This document shows positions 9,663 through 18,900 of a DNA stretch of 64,000 nucleotides, piece after piece. Origin of the DNA: Rhodothermales bacterium (lineage in GTDB: Bacteria > Bacteroidota > Rhodothermia > Rhodothermales > Bin80); assembly GCA_958296045.1 (NCBI GenBank), contig CATQHT010000003.1, positions 1,561,246-1,625,245 of the forward strand, read 5' to 3'. The position numbers were made by a program, and so were the translations under genes. The notes under the pieces were generated by a model that was not told where the DNA came from, did not search any database, and was given only the letters and a program-made list of their open reading frames with translations. Each line of letters begins with the position of its first letter. Position 1 is the first letter of the stretch.

Positions 9663-10035
9663 AGCAGCGGCTTTCGCACTACTGCAGGCTGGGCATTCGC
9701 ACGCAGTCCTGGTGTAAAGGCGCTGGCATGCAATCGCCTGGATCGCGCGGGCAATGGCGAGCTCGAGGCCGTTAGCTATCGCGCCTGGATGAGCGCCATG
9801 CGCGGCGGTAAGCACTCAAACGAAGTGAGGCGCTTTTTTGAGGCCTCGCTGGATCACACGAACGACCGCACACATGCGCGCCCTCTATATTCACTCTGCT
9901 CGACGCCGTGCGATCTGCGGTCGGCCTTCGCCCTCCCTTCGAAGGAACGGCCCTTTCCTGCTCTCCTCGCTAGCCTCTGTCTCCATTTATAAGCACCCTG
10001 ACCTGTATGTACACGCTGCGCTTCGGAGTTATATT
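9663..10035. other. intergenic, no feature recognised
   Basis: About 370 bp between the tnpB left end and the riboswitch. The open frames here have no recognisable motifs, and I see no transposase similarity. It presumably contains the promoter for the receptor transcript. Confidence 0.5.
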
Positions 10036-10228
10036 GGGGACACGAAAGCTGCGTAAACTCCTGGAATATTGCTAAGGCAATACTGATGGGATGCATGGTG
10101 CAAACCTATGCTACTCCAAACGCAGCTGGGCGGAGGCACCCAGCTGCGTGTGCCCGATGCCAAGGCCGTCAGCAGTCCGCAGGAGCTTGCCAACAGCAGC
10201 TAGTAGGCCAGCCACGAAACTGTCCACG
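10036..10228 (+). promoter_or_regulatory. probable cobalamin (B12) riboswitch
   Basis: Conserved cobalamin-aptamer pieces occur in order. A P1 strand GGACA (10038-10042) pairs with TGTCC (10221-10225). A perfect TATTGC/GCAATA hairpin lies at about 10067-10082, followed by GATGGGAT and GGTGCAAACC inside a GCAT..ATGC stem, which matches the aptamer's GGGAA...GGTGnAAnnCC core. Next comes AACGCAGCTGG, like the GCGCAGCGG of the E. coli btuB switch. Finally a B12-box-like AGCCACGAAACTGTCC sits at 10210-10225 (E. coli AGCCCGAAGACCTGCC). It lies 170 nt ahead of a TonB receptor start, the classic location. A perfect 11-bp hairpin at 10120-10149 overlaps the core and could be an alternative fold. Divergent from consensus in the middle, so not certain. 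Confidence 0.65.
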
Positions 10229-10397
10229 CCGATGCCGGCAGGAAATGGATGCCATTCAGCGCTCGCTCAGGTGGAGGGCAGCTCATGGCGGGCAGGCGTT
10301 TGTTGGCGGCGCTATTGCATTGCGCGGGGTGCACTATTTTGTCGTGATGCTTAATCTGCACGGACTGGTGCGCTAGACGCTATTGAGACAATATCCT

Positions 10398-12503
10398 ATG
10401 GGTTCGAGAATGTTTTTCCTGCTTGCCCTTGCGGCGCTGGTTGCTAACACGCACGCCCAGGAGGCGGACACCGTCGCTACTTTGCACACCCTTGAAAGCA
10501 TCGTGGTGACGGCGGACCGCTCAGCCAGCGTGCTTGGACGATCGGCCGCATCAGTTTCTGTGATGAGCGGAGATGTGCTCCGAAGCCTGCCCGGGGTGAG
10601 CCGGCTCGCCGATGTGCTGCGGCAGATGCCCGGCTTTGCAATCCTTAACCTTGACGGCCAAGGGCTCGACCCCCAAGCCGTGGTGCGCGGATTCTACGGA
10701 GGTGGAGAAACAGAATATGTGTTGGTGCTGCTGGACGGACGCCCGATAAACAACATGGAGATGGGCCTAGTCAACTGGAGCCAGATTCCGCTGGCCGCAA
10801 TAGAATCTGTAGAAGTGATTCGGGGCGGCGCGTCTTCTTTGTACGGCGATGCCGCCGTGGGCGGTGTGCTCAATGTGGTCACCCGGGACCTGTCGGCCAC
10901 GGGTGAAAGTGCACAGCTGTCATTCACCACGGGATCCTTTCGAACCTACCAAGCGGAGGCGTCGGTGCGCACCATGGTTCAAGGCCTGCCAGTCAACGTG
11001 TTTGGGAGCTATCTGAAGACATCCGGCTTTCGGGCGCATGCGTCGCGAGTAGCCTCCAGTGTCGGGGTGACCTTAGACCTGACAGAAGGCGTATCCGGCC
11101 TCGATGCGAGCGTTTCTGCGCTTGGGCACCTGCGCCGCTACGATGTCCCTGGACCATTGACCCGTGGCGAGCTGACAGGTTCGCGCGTGCAGGAATCTCC
11201 ATTCTTCCGGTTTGACAACACCGACGAGGCCAGCCTTCGCCTTAGCTCCGACGTGCGTCGTGTGCTGTCCTCTACGCTGAGCTTGGTGGCCGCAGCAAGC
11301 GCCGAATGGCGGCGTGCGGACATCGTCAGGACGCTGCCCTTGGCAGCCGTCTTCGCCGATACCAAGAGTCGGGAGCTCCGCACGGACCGGTACTTCGTTA
11401 GCGCCCAGGTCGTTAAAGAGCGCCTTATGATGCGAACCGACAAACTGGTCGCGGGACTTGAAGGGAGCTTCGGCGCGCTGGACAACACCTACTACAACAT
11501 GCTTACTGGAGGTGCGTCCGACTATGCAGCCTTCTCGGGAGAGCGCGGTGGTGTTAGCACGCGCGGTGACGGCCACCGCAATGCGATGGCCGGGTTTGTC
11601 CAGTACGACTTCGAGCCGCTGCCGCGCGTGCGCCTTATTGCTGGCGGGCGCTATGATGCTATCGTTGACACATACAACCCCGCCGATGCGCCGGGGCATC
11701 GCGCTTCGCATAAGGCGTTCAGCCCAAAGGTGGGCGTCAATGTGGCATTCGCGCGGTCCGAGCATCATACAGGGCACCTTTATGCCAACTACCTGGGGAT
11801 CTTCAAGGCAGCGACCCTGGATCAGCTATTTGATCAGCGCCTCTTACCAGTGCCCTTTCCTCCGTTCGCTATCACTATATCCAACGCGGACCTGAAGCCG
11901 CAAAGGGGTACGAGCGTTGAGTTGGGGGGATACCAGTTGTGGACAATAACCCGCAACGTCGTTGGTGAGCTTACGTTAGCCGCCTATCAGGTTGACATGA
12001 AGGACGAGCTGGATTTCTCGTTTGAGACGTTGAGCTATGCCAACATCGCGTCCAGCCGGCACACCGGCATTGAGGGCGGCCTGCGGTTGGCTGCCGGGCA
12101 GGGGTTTTCGGCGTATGCCAACTATACGCTCCAGAACGTGACGTACGAAGAGGGAGACTACCGAGGCAACTACGTGAAAGGCATTCCGCGCGACTATTTC
12201 AACATGGGCGCCAGCGCTGCGCTTGGCCGCGGGTTGCAGCTGGGTGCAGTGCTGCACTCGACGGCGCGCATATTTCTGGACGATGCCAACTCGGAGCCGC
12301 TCAAGTCATACACTACGCTGGATGCGTCGGTCATGTGGGCATGGCGCAGCACGCAACTCCGCCTCGAGGCCACTAACGTGCTGGATGCCACCTACAGCAC
12401 GACGGGGTTTCCAGATCCCGACCCTTCTTCTGAATCTGGCATCGTGTTCCTGTATCCAGCTGCAGGGCGCGCCTTGCGGCTGGGCCTTTCTGTCTCGCTG
12501 TAA
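10398..12503 (+). CDS. TonB-dependent outer-membrane receptor, BtuB-like
   Basis: About 701 residues from ATG 10398; an earlier TTG codon adds only five residues and spoils the signal peptide. Signal peptide MGSRMFFLLALAALVANTHA, then a TonB box-like LESIVVTADRS, a plug domain (VMSGDVLRSLPGVSRLADVLRQ; GGASSLYGDAAVGGVLNVVTRD) and a 22-strand-type barrel ending in LRLGLSVSL, a typical terminal OMP strand although Leu replaces the usual Phe. The size fits small-cargo receptors of the BtuB class rather than SusC. The upstream riboswitch-like leader makes cobalamin or a cobinamide the likely cargo. The stop codon is followed after 2 bp by the TMEM220 gene, so both are one transcript. Confidence 0.9.
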   Translation: MGSRMFFLLALAALVANTHAQEADTVATLHTLESIVVTADRSASVLGRSAASVSVMSGDVLRSLPGVSRLADVLRQMPGFAILNLDGQGLDPQAVVRGFYGGGETEYVLVLLDGRPINNMEMGLVNWSQIPLAAIESVEVIRGGASSLYGDAAVGGVLNVVTRDLSATGESAQLSFTTGSFRTYQAEASVRTMVQGLPVNVFGSYLKTSGFRAHASRVASSVGVTLDLTEGVSGLDASVSALGHLRRYDVPGPLTRGELTGSRVQESPFFRFDNTDEASLRLSSDVRRVLSSTLSLVAAASAEWRRADIVRTLPLAAVFADTKSRELRTDRYFVSAQVVKERLMMRTDKLVAGLEGSFGALDNTYYNMLTGGASDYAAFSGERGGVSTRGDGHRNAMAGFVQYDFEPLPRVRLIAGGRYDAIVDTYNPADAPGHRASHKAFSPKVGVNVAFARSEHHTGHLYANYLGIFKAATLDQLFDQRLLPVPFPPFAITISNADLKPQRGTSVELGGYQLWTITRNVVGELTLAAYQVDMKDELDFSFETLSYANIASSRHTGIEGGLRLAAGQGFSAYANYTLQNVTYEEGDYRGNYVKGIPRDYFNMGASAALGRGLQLGAVLHSTARIFLDDANSEPLKSYTTLDASVMWAWRSTQLRLEATNVLDATYSTTGFPDPDPSSESGIVFLYPAAGRALRLGLSVSL

Positions 12504-12505
12504 AA

Positions 12506-12877
12506 ATGGGAATCACGTCAGAACATTGGGGTCCGTTTGCGGTGACCAACGGGGTCGTGGGAGTGGGTTTCGCCGTCTTTGCGTTCTTTCAGCTCAACGA
12601 TCCAGACGCCATATACTGGGCAACCTTCTATGCTGTGGGATCGCTGGCATGCCTGCTGTACCACCTCAAGCGGCTGCCCGCCGAGGCCGTAGGAAGCTAC
12701 GCGATGCTGTGCGGAGCGCTGGCGCTTCTATGGATCATTCTCAGCATTTTGGGGCGACCGTTGCCAGGCGCAATTCAAGGCATGGCCTACGAGCCGGAAA
12801 AAGAGGTAGGCGGGTTTCTGCTCGTGGGCATCTGGATGGCGGTACTCTGGTGGCGCACCGGGGCGCGGGGTCAATAG
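12506..12877 (+). CDS. TMEM220-family membrane protein
   Basis: A 123-residue integral membrane protein with about four hydrophobic helices (roughly 12-28, 35-52, 64-82, 100-116). It carries the family mark FQLNDPDAIYW in the first loop, typical of transmembrane family 220 proteins. It starts 2 bp after the receptor stop and would share its riboswitch control. The function of the family is not known; the context suggests a role linked to the imported corrinoid or receptor, which is inference. It is convergent with the amidohydrolase gene, 15 bp apart. Confidence 0.8.
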   Translation: MGITSEHWGPFAVTNGVVGVGFAVFAFFQLNDPDAIYWATFYAVGSLACLLYHLKRLPAEAVGSYAMLCGALALLWIILSILGRPLPGAIQGMAYEPEKEVGGFLLVGIWMAVLWWRTGARGQ

Positions 12878-12892
12878 CGCTGCCTCTGTTTC

Positions 12893-14626
12893 CTACTCGC
12901 CTTTCTCATAACGCACGTCGCCCCCAACGATCGTGTAGAGCACCTCGGTCTCTCTGATCTCTTCCGCTGGTATCGACAGGATGTCTTGGGAGAGCACCAC
13001 GATATCCGCCAGTTTACCCATGGTAAGCGAGCCTTTCAGGTCTTCTTCGAAGGCCGCATACGCGTTGTTTATCGTGTAGGACTCCAGTGCTTGTTGACGC
13101 GTGAGGCGCTGGTCCTCAAAAAAGGTGGTGCTGTCGGCCAAGAGCCGCGTGACCGTCGAAAAGTAGCTTGCGATAGGATCCACATCTTCTACCGGCGCGT
13201 CTGTTCCGTTGGTGACTACAGCACCGGACTGCCAGAGCTTCTGCCAAACATAGGCACCCTCTTCGGCCCGCTCCGCGCCCAGCCTTTTGTACACCCACGG
13301 GCCATCTGAGGTGGCATGGACACCCTGCATCGAGGCGATCACGCCCAAGGATCCGAAGCGCGAAATATCTGCGCCGCTCAGATGCTGCGCATGCTCGATC
13401 CGCCATCGAAGGTTCGCGCCTTTTCCCGCCTGTCCGTACGCCCGCTCGAAGATGTCCAGCACCTCGCGGTTCGCGGCATCGCCGATGGCGTGGATGCTCA
13501 CCTGGAAACCATGCGCGAGTGATATGTCGGCTGTACGTGTGACTTCGTCGGAATCCACTGTCTGCAACCCTACGCTTTCCGGCTTATCCCGGTAGGGAGC
13601 CAGAAGCCATGCGCCATGGGAGCCCAAGGCGCCGTCAATAGATCGCTTAACGCTGCGCACCGAGAGGTGGTTATTGCCGTATCCGACCATTCGGTGATCT
13701 GCCAGATTCTCAGCAAGGTCTTCCGCGTTGGCGCGAATCATGACATATAGGCGTACAGGAAGGGCACCTTCGTTGGCCAGCTGCTCATAAAAACGCACCG
13801 TGGCAAAACTCACGCCAGCATCATGGAAAGAGGTAATTCCATTCTCCAGACACTCTTCGGCAGCTAGGCGCGCTTGTTCTCGCGCTTCCGCGTCTCTTTC
13901 GGCATCTGTCATACGGTCCCGGCTCTTGGCCAGCGCTGCAGCCACGAGGTCTTCCGCAGTTTCTCTGAACAGCCCTGTCAGTTCTCCGCGCGCATCTCGG
14001 ATAATCTCGCCCCCGCTCGGGCTGGGTGTTTCGGGGCTGACGCCAGCCGCATGCATGGCGGCCGCATTGGCAAAGGCCGCGTGACCGCTGGCGTGCCCCA
14101 GAAGCACGGGGTTATCGGGCGATGCAGCGCTGAGCTCATGGTGTGTTGGGACGCCCTCTACGGATCCTTCCGGCACCGAGTCCCACTTTTCCTGGTGCCA
14201 ACCGCGCCCGGTGATCCACGTGCCCGGGTCGACTCCTGCCGCGGCTTCTTCCACCATGGCCACGATCTCTTCCCAGCTCTTGACCTGCGTCAAATCGAGA
14301 ATGCGCTTCGCCTCGCCCAGCCCCATATAGTGGCCGTGGCCTTCGATAAAGCCGGGGATGGCAAGCTTTCCTTCGAGGTCAATGATCCGTGTGTTGGGAC
14401 CGCTTAGCGCCACGATATCGGCTGTGGACCCGACGGCGAGGATCGTGTCGCCAGCGACCGCGAGGGCCTCCGCGTATGGTAGCAGAGAATCCACCGTCAC
14501 TATGTTGCCATTGATGAGCGCTAGCCGGACTTCGGGCTCCTGTGATAACGGAGCGTTGCAGCTCGCCAGAAGCAGGAGGGCCAGTGGTGCGCTGACCACG
14601 ACACCAGTCAAGATGCGGGAAGGCAT
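12893..14626 (-). CDS. amidohydrolase family lipoprotein (YtcJ-like)
   Basis: 577 residues from the ATG at 14626, chosen because it gives a lipoprotein signal ending LALLLLASC; a start 19 codons upstream buries it. Amidohydro_3 type: the N-terminal beta-sandwich strands (ALINGNIVTVDS), the metal motif GFIEGHGHYMG (HxH equivalent), further ligands in FHDAGVSF, VSIHAIGDAANREVLD and WRIEHAQHL, and the late NGTDAPVEDVDPI aspartate. Such enzymes hydrolyse C-N or related bonds of diverse small molecules with a metal centre; the substrate is unknown. The lipobox indicates a periplasmic or outer-membrane location. Confidence 0.88.
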   Translation of the reverse strand: MPSRILTGVVVSAPLALLLLASCNAPLSQEPEVRLALINGNIVTVDSLLPYAEALAVAGDTILAVGSTADIVALSGPNTRIIDLEGKLAIPGFIEGHGHYMGLGEAKRILDLTQVKSWEEIVAMVEEAAAGVDPGTWITGRGWHQEKWDSVPEGSVEGVPTHHELSAASPDNPVLLGHASGHAAFANAAAMHAAGVSPETPSPSGGEIIRDARGELTGLFRETAEDLVAAALAKSRDRMTDAERDAEAREQARLAAEECLENGITSFHDAGVSFATVRFYEQLANEGALPVRLYVMIRANAEDLAENLADHRMVGYGNNHLSVRSVKRSIDGALGSHGAWLLAPYRDKPESVGLQTVDSDEVTRTADISLAHGFQVSIHAIGDAANREVLDIFERAYGQAGKGANLRWRIEHAQHLSGADISRFGSLGVIASMQGVHATSDGPWVYKRLGAERAEEGAYVWQKLWQSGAVVTNGTDAPVEDVDPIASYFSTVTRLLADSTTFFEDQRLTRQQALESYTINNAYAAFEEDLKGSLTMGKLADIVVLSQDILSIPAEEIRETEVLYTIVGGDVRYEKGE

Positions 14627-14777
14627 GGCCACAGTCGTTGATGAGGTAAGGGAATATGTTACGAACGTTGGCCCACAATCCAAAGTACTCTGCCTGGAAT
14701 GATCAGGCCGACGCTACAGGCGTACCACTATTCGTAGATTCGCAACGAGTCCACCAGCCACTAGACGGATGCGCGCG

Positions 14778-15164
14778 ATGCCCGCCACAGAGAGACGCAC
14801 GGCTATCCTGTACCGATGGGACGACATGCCCATCGACGAACTGAAGCCGGGGTTGGGGCGCCGACTAATCACAGCGGATCGGATGATGATCGCGCATGTC
14901 TATTTTGACAAGGGCCAGGTAGTGCCCTGGCACAGTCATGATAATGAGCAGCTTACGTACGTGCTCAAGGGAGCGCTGCATTTTTTCTTGGGTGCCGCTT
15001 CAGATCCCCAGGAGGTGATGGTTCACGCAGGCGAGGTGTTGGTGATTCCATCCAATCTGCCGCATCGTGCCGTGGCTTTGGAGGACACGCTGGATGTGGA
15101 CATCTTCTGCCCGCCGCGTGCCGACTGGCTGGACGGGTCCGACACCTACATCCGGGAGCAATAA
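14778..15164 (+). CDS. cupin-domain protein
   Basis: 128 residues from ATG 14778 (MPATERRT). A single cupin barrel: motif 1 WHSHDNEQLTYVLKG (HxH...E) and motif 2 PSNLPHRAVALED (H), giving the usual three-His-one-Glu metal site. Related small cupins act as oxygenases, isomerases or ligand sensors; nothing in the sequence decides which. It is divergent from the amidohydrolase and stands alone before the accessory island. Confidence 0.85.
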   Translation: MPATERRTAILYRWDDMPIDELKPGLGRRLITADRMMIAHVYFDKGQVVPWHSHDNEQLTYVLKGALHFFLGAASDPQEVMVHAGEVLVIPSNLPHRAVALEDTLDVDIFCPPRADWLDGSDTYIREQ

Positions 15165-15492
15165 ACCAGGATCCATGCATTGCTGGCTTTAGTTTCTGCT
15201 CCCGGCCTGTCTGCTCCGCCGCCAGCGATCCGTACAGGTAACGCCATTTAACACCGGTAGGGACTACTGTACCCCCTGCGATCTGGAAAACAATTGGAGA
15301 CCAAATTGAATGACATGGCATGAATAATATATGTTTATCATATTCGTAGTTATCTTTAATGTAAGTATGATCATCTTGGCTGGGATCGTGTTGGGTTGGC
15401 GGGTGCTGGCCGTGTTCTCGTGTCGCTCACCGCGATAGTTACGCTGGGGATTTCGTAGTTTTGACTGTCTACCGTACGCTGATACACTGCTT
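15165..15492. promoter_or_regulatory. AT-rich upstream region of the accessory island
   Basis: About 330 bp with no gene. Around 15310-15370 the sequence becomes strikingly AT-rich (for example GAATAATATATGTTTATCAT) compared with the GC-rich flanks. It is the only sizeable gap before a run of co-oriented genes from 15493, so it is the likely promoter region. No clear operator or terminator was found. Confidence 0.35.
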
Positions 15493-15939
15493 ATGGCAAG
15501 CCCCCCGATGCCTTCTGCTGGACTCTGGCGTGGTTTGGCTGTTCTTGCACTCGCGCTGTTCTTGACCGGCTGCACCGAGTCTGCAATCGACGCCACATGC
15601 CAGGACGGACTTAGTGGACAGTTTTTCATTCCAGCCTTGTTGCTGGCCGCTTTGTTGACCACGGCCCTTTGGATGCTGGGCTATTTTGCCTTCGCCCGAC
15701 GCAGGATGGCGAATTGGAACCTAGCCGGAAAGGAAAATAGAGCACCGCGTTCATGGGCGTTTGTCGTACTTGGAAGGGTGGTCCCAATCCTGACGATGCT
15801 TGGTTACGTCATCGTGTTCTTATTGGCGGATTGCCCAGCCTCCAACAAGATTTGGTTAGCGGCTGGACTCACGCTAGGATACGCGGTGGGGTTGGTTGCG
15901 TGTATGGTGATAGTCCGGCTTACCAAGCGCGGTTCGTAA
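15493..15939 (+). CDS. membrane lipoprotein-like protein with four hydrophobic segments
   Basis: A 148-residue protein. An N-terminal signal with lipobox-like LALFLTGC (about residues 20-27) is followed by three further hydrophobic segments (about 45-67, 89-112 and 118-141) separated by a basic loop (FARRRMANWNLAGKENRAPR). No family recognised. It ends only 20 bp before the 1660-residue tubulin/actin-like gene and on the same strand, so it is probably the first gene of that operon and would supply a membrane anchor. The start could also be 15 bp downstream (second Met). Confidence 0.6.
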   Translation: MASPPMPSAGLWRGLAVLALALFLTGCTESAIDATCQDGLSGQFFIPALLLAALLTTALWMLGYFAFARRRMANWNLAGKENRAPRSWAFVVLGRVVPILTMLGYVIVFLLADCPASNKIWLAAGLTLGYAVGLVACMVIVRLTKRGS

Positions 15940-15959
15940 GATAAGCTCAGACAGACGAC

Positions 15960-18900
15960 ATGACCAGACTGGTTGCATGCGGTGGAACGGGCGCTCACGT
16001 TGCGCTGGCGTTGGTACGCCTGCACATTCTTGGGGACGCCCTTGGCTTCTTTGACCGCAAGAAGCACAAGTTTCGTTTCCCAGACCTGTACCTGGTAGAT
16101 CAGGACAGCGGCGACGGTTCGGAGGGCAAGCGGACGGCATGGCAAGAGGTGCGTCAGCTCATGGACCAGCATCCAGGCCGAGTAGATTGGGAACAGGGCG
16201 GTCGCCACGGTGGGATGCCTACCATCACGACGATTAGCCCACTGCCAGTCGGCAAGAATAAGCGCTGGTTTGATAAGCCCAACAGCTCCCTCAAGGTCCG
16301 TTTTGGCGATTCTCCTCTTCTTAACTTGCTTGCGTCTCGATCGCAGCAGGAGATTGATTTCTCACTAGGCATGATGGGCTCCCCTGCCGTGGGGTCACTC
16401 TTGTTCAAACTCAAGGAATTTGACCAAGCTGGCGACGGCACGAACCATGACGAGGAGTACGAGAAGGCCATTCACGAATGCAGCTCCGACAGGGTAGTGG
16501 TCGTGGGATCGGCTGTAGGTGGAACCGGCGCATCGGTTGCTCCCACGCTGGCCGAACTCTGTGCAAGAGGGGTGCGCGATAGTGTCGACGAAGCGGACGG
16601 TGCAGCTGTGATGGCAGTTATGGTGCACAAGTGGTTCACTTTTCATCGGCGAGACCAGGATGGCAAATATCAGGCCAGTGCACGGGACCGCAATGCCCGC
16701 ATGAAAGAGAATGCCGCCAGTGGCTTGGCGTGCTACGGACAAGCCTTGGTACAGAAGGCGGCCACTGTGCTGGTTGGCGTACCGAAGAAGGGCTTGGTAA
16801 GGCGAGTCTATACCTCCGATAATCAGCAGCCCATCCAAGACTCCTACGCCCATGTAGTGGGCGCCCTCGCCGCCACTCTTCATCTTCTGAAGAAAGAGCC
16901 ATTTTCTCCAGGTTTATACGGCGTATCGGCGTCGGATCCCACTAGGTTGACGGGAGACCTATCGGTAGGGGTTGAAGAAGGTACCATGCAGGATTTGGTA
17001 GATAAGGCAACCGTCCTGCTCCACATCCTGCGAGTATTTATCCGCGATCTTACCCGGACCAATTCGTCGTCTTTGAAGAATTCGTCGTCTTTGAAGAACT
17101 GGTTTTTCTATGCTGGCCGCGACGCTCCTACGTCGAGCCTCTTTCGTAGCGTGTCGGACACAACAGGTGGCAATCAGGCTCAGGTTGCTCGGATACTCCA
17201 AAAAGTCGTTAACGACTACAGCTCCTGCCTAGCATGGCTTCAGAATGCTGACTGGGGGGTCAAGGCCAGTGTGGTCGACAAGCGTGGTGTAGAAAAAGAG
17301 TTTACAACTCAGTCAAAGTTGGCCGCGCGTATCAAGAAAGTCAAATGGACTGAAAGTAGCGGCAATAATGAACCCGAAGAGGCAGCTCTGGCACTCTATG
17401 GCTGGACTGCGCGTTGGGTCGCTGACGTATGGAAAGAACGGAAAGAACGATTGGTTAAGCCGCAAGTACAGACCGGGCACGCTGAAGGTCACCCCGGCGG
17501 CTACTGGCCATCGCAGGGGAAGACAGGTCTAGCGCCGAGTTGGAAAAAGCCAGGTATGATGACTGCGGTCGCGGAAGAGAAACAGAAGGGTACGCTGGCG
17601 ACATTCTACGAGGCGAAAGATATATCGCAGAATGGCTGGCCTGATCCTGTAGCGACCGCAGAACACTTCAATTACTGCATTGAGCATAAGAGTGACATTC
17701 CTTACGCTTCTCGGCAGCTTAATATCCTCCTGATCGGTTTGGTAAACGGAGCATTATCCATCGAACGCATGGCACGCTCCGGCTCGCCGCCCAGCGTCTC
17801 ACTGGAAGGACTGATACATGATCTTAAAATCCCCTACCCCGATCTTGCATCTCATCGCATCGTGTATCGTCCACGGAAGAAACCGCCGCGTAGTATTGGA
17901 TTCACTTCACCCAAGACGTTGGTCTGCCCTTCCCCGACGGTGAGTGATGATGATTGGCAAGAACTGTGGGAGGACCTAAATGACATCCCACCCAAGCCTC
18001 CGTCTAGCTGGAAAGATCCCTGGAATGATCCAAACGACCTATCCAGCCTTGTTAGGGACGCCACAGAAGTAATTATGGGTTGGATCGTTAGGCTGAAGAA
18101 AGACAGGCCTCGAGCGGTACCCGATTGGACGTCAGCACTTGCAGGTAAGAATGAAGATGCAGGGCCGTTTCGTGCATCTATTCAAACATACAGTGTGCTA
18201 TGGGGTGAAGACACAGCGCGCATTACATTGCCTATTAATGCTAACAGCCCTCGATTGATACCCAAGACAAGCGAAGAGGCCCTTGGAGAGCATAAAGCCC
18301 GGGAGGTGGAGTGTGCGACATTCTTGGAGGATAACAAGCATTGGTCGCCTCTTGATGGATTCACAGTTATTGAAGACTACTACTTACCAAGCAAGAAAGA
18401 CACTGTAAATCTGATATGGAGAAACCACCTTGAGGCCCTCCAGAAGGCAAGTAAGCTGTTTTCATGGACGCCAGAGTGCGTGGATGGTCAGGACAACCTC
18501 TTGATCCAGCTGGACGGGAAAAGCTCGGTGTTGGTGTTGGTTAAGAATCTTCGGGTGATTGATGAGGAGGTTTTATGCATACGTGAGTGCTATCCTTTGC
18601 ATCAGCGTCCAATCTCCAGATCACGACGAAAAGCAGGTGAATGGGTGTTTCCTGACCTCCCGATTCTTCCCGATTATCTGGGACTTATCCGCACCCGAGA
18701 CGGCGACAGCCTACTAGAGCTCCTGCTGGATGGGGTAACCGATACGAATGTACTAGACATTAACCACGGACCAGAACACAATCGCAAAGGGCGAAGGGTT
18801 TCATGGTCGGTAAGGTTTAAAGGATGCGAAAAGCCAATCCAAGTCCCCGTGGGGATTCGCAAACTAGAGGCAGATCCCGTTCGTGCCCATTGGATGGTCT

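Noticed and set aside
9648-9992. 114-codon ORF before the riboswitch
   Set aside because: Low-complexity composition, starts within the tnpB left end and shows no motif.
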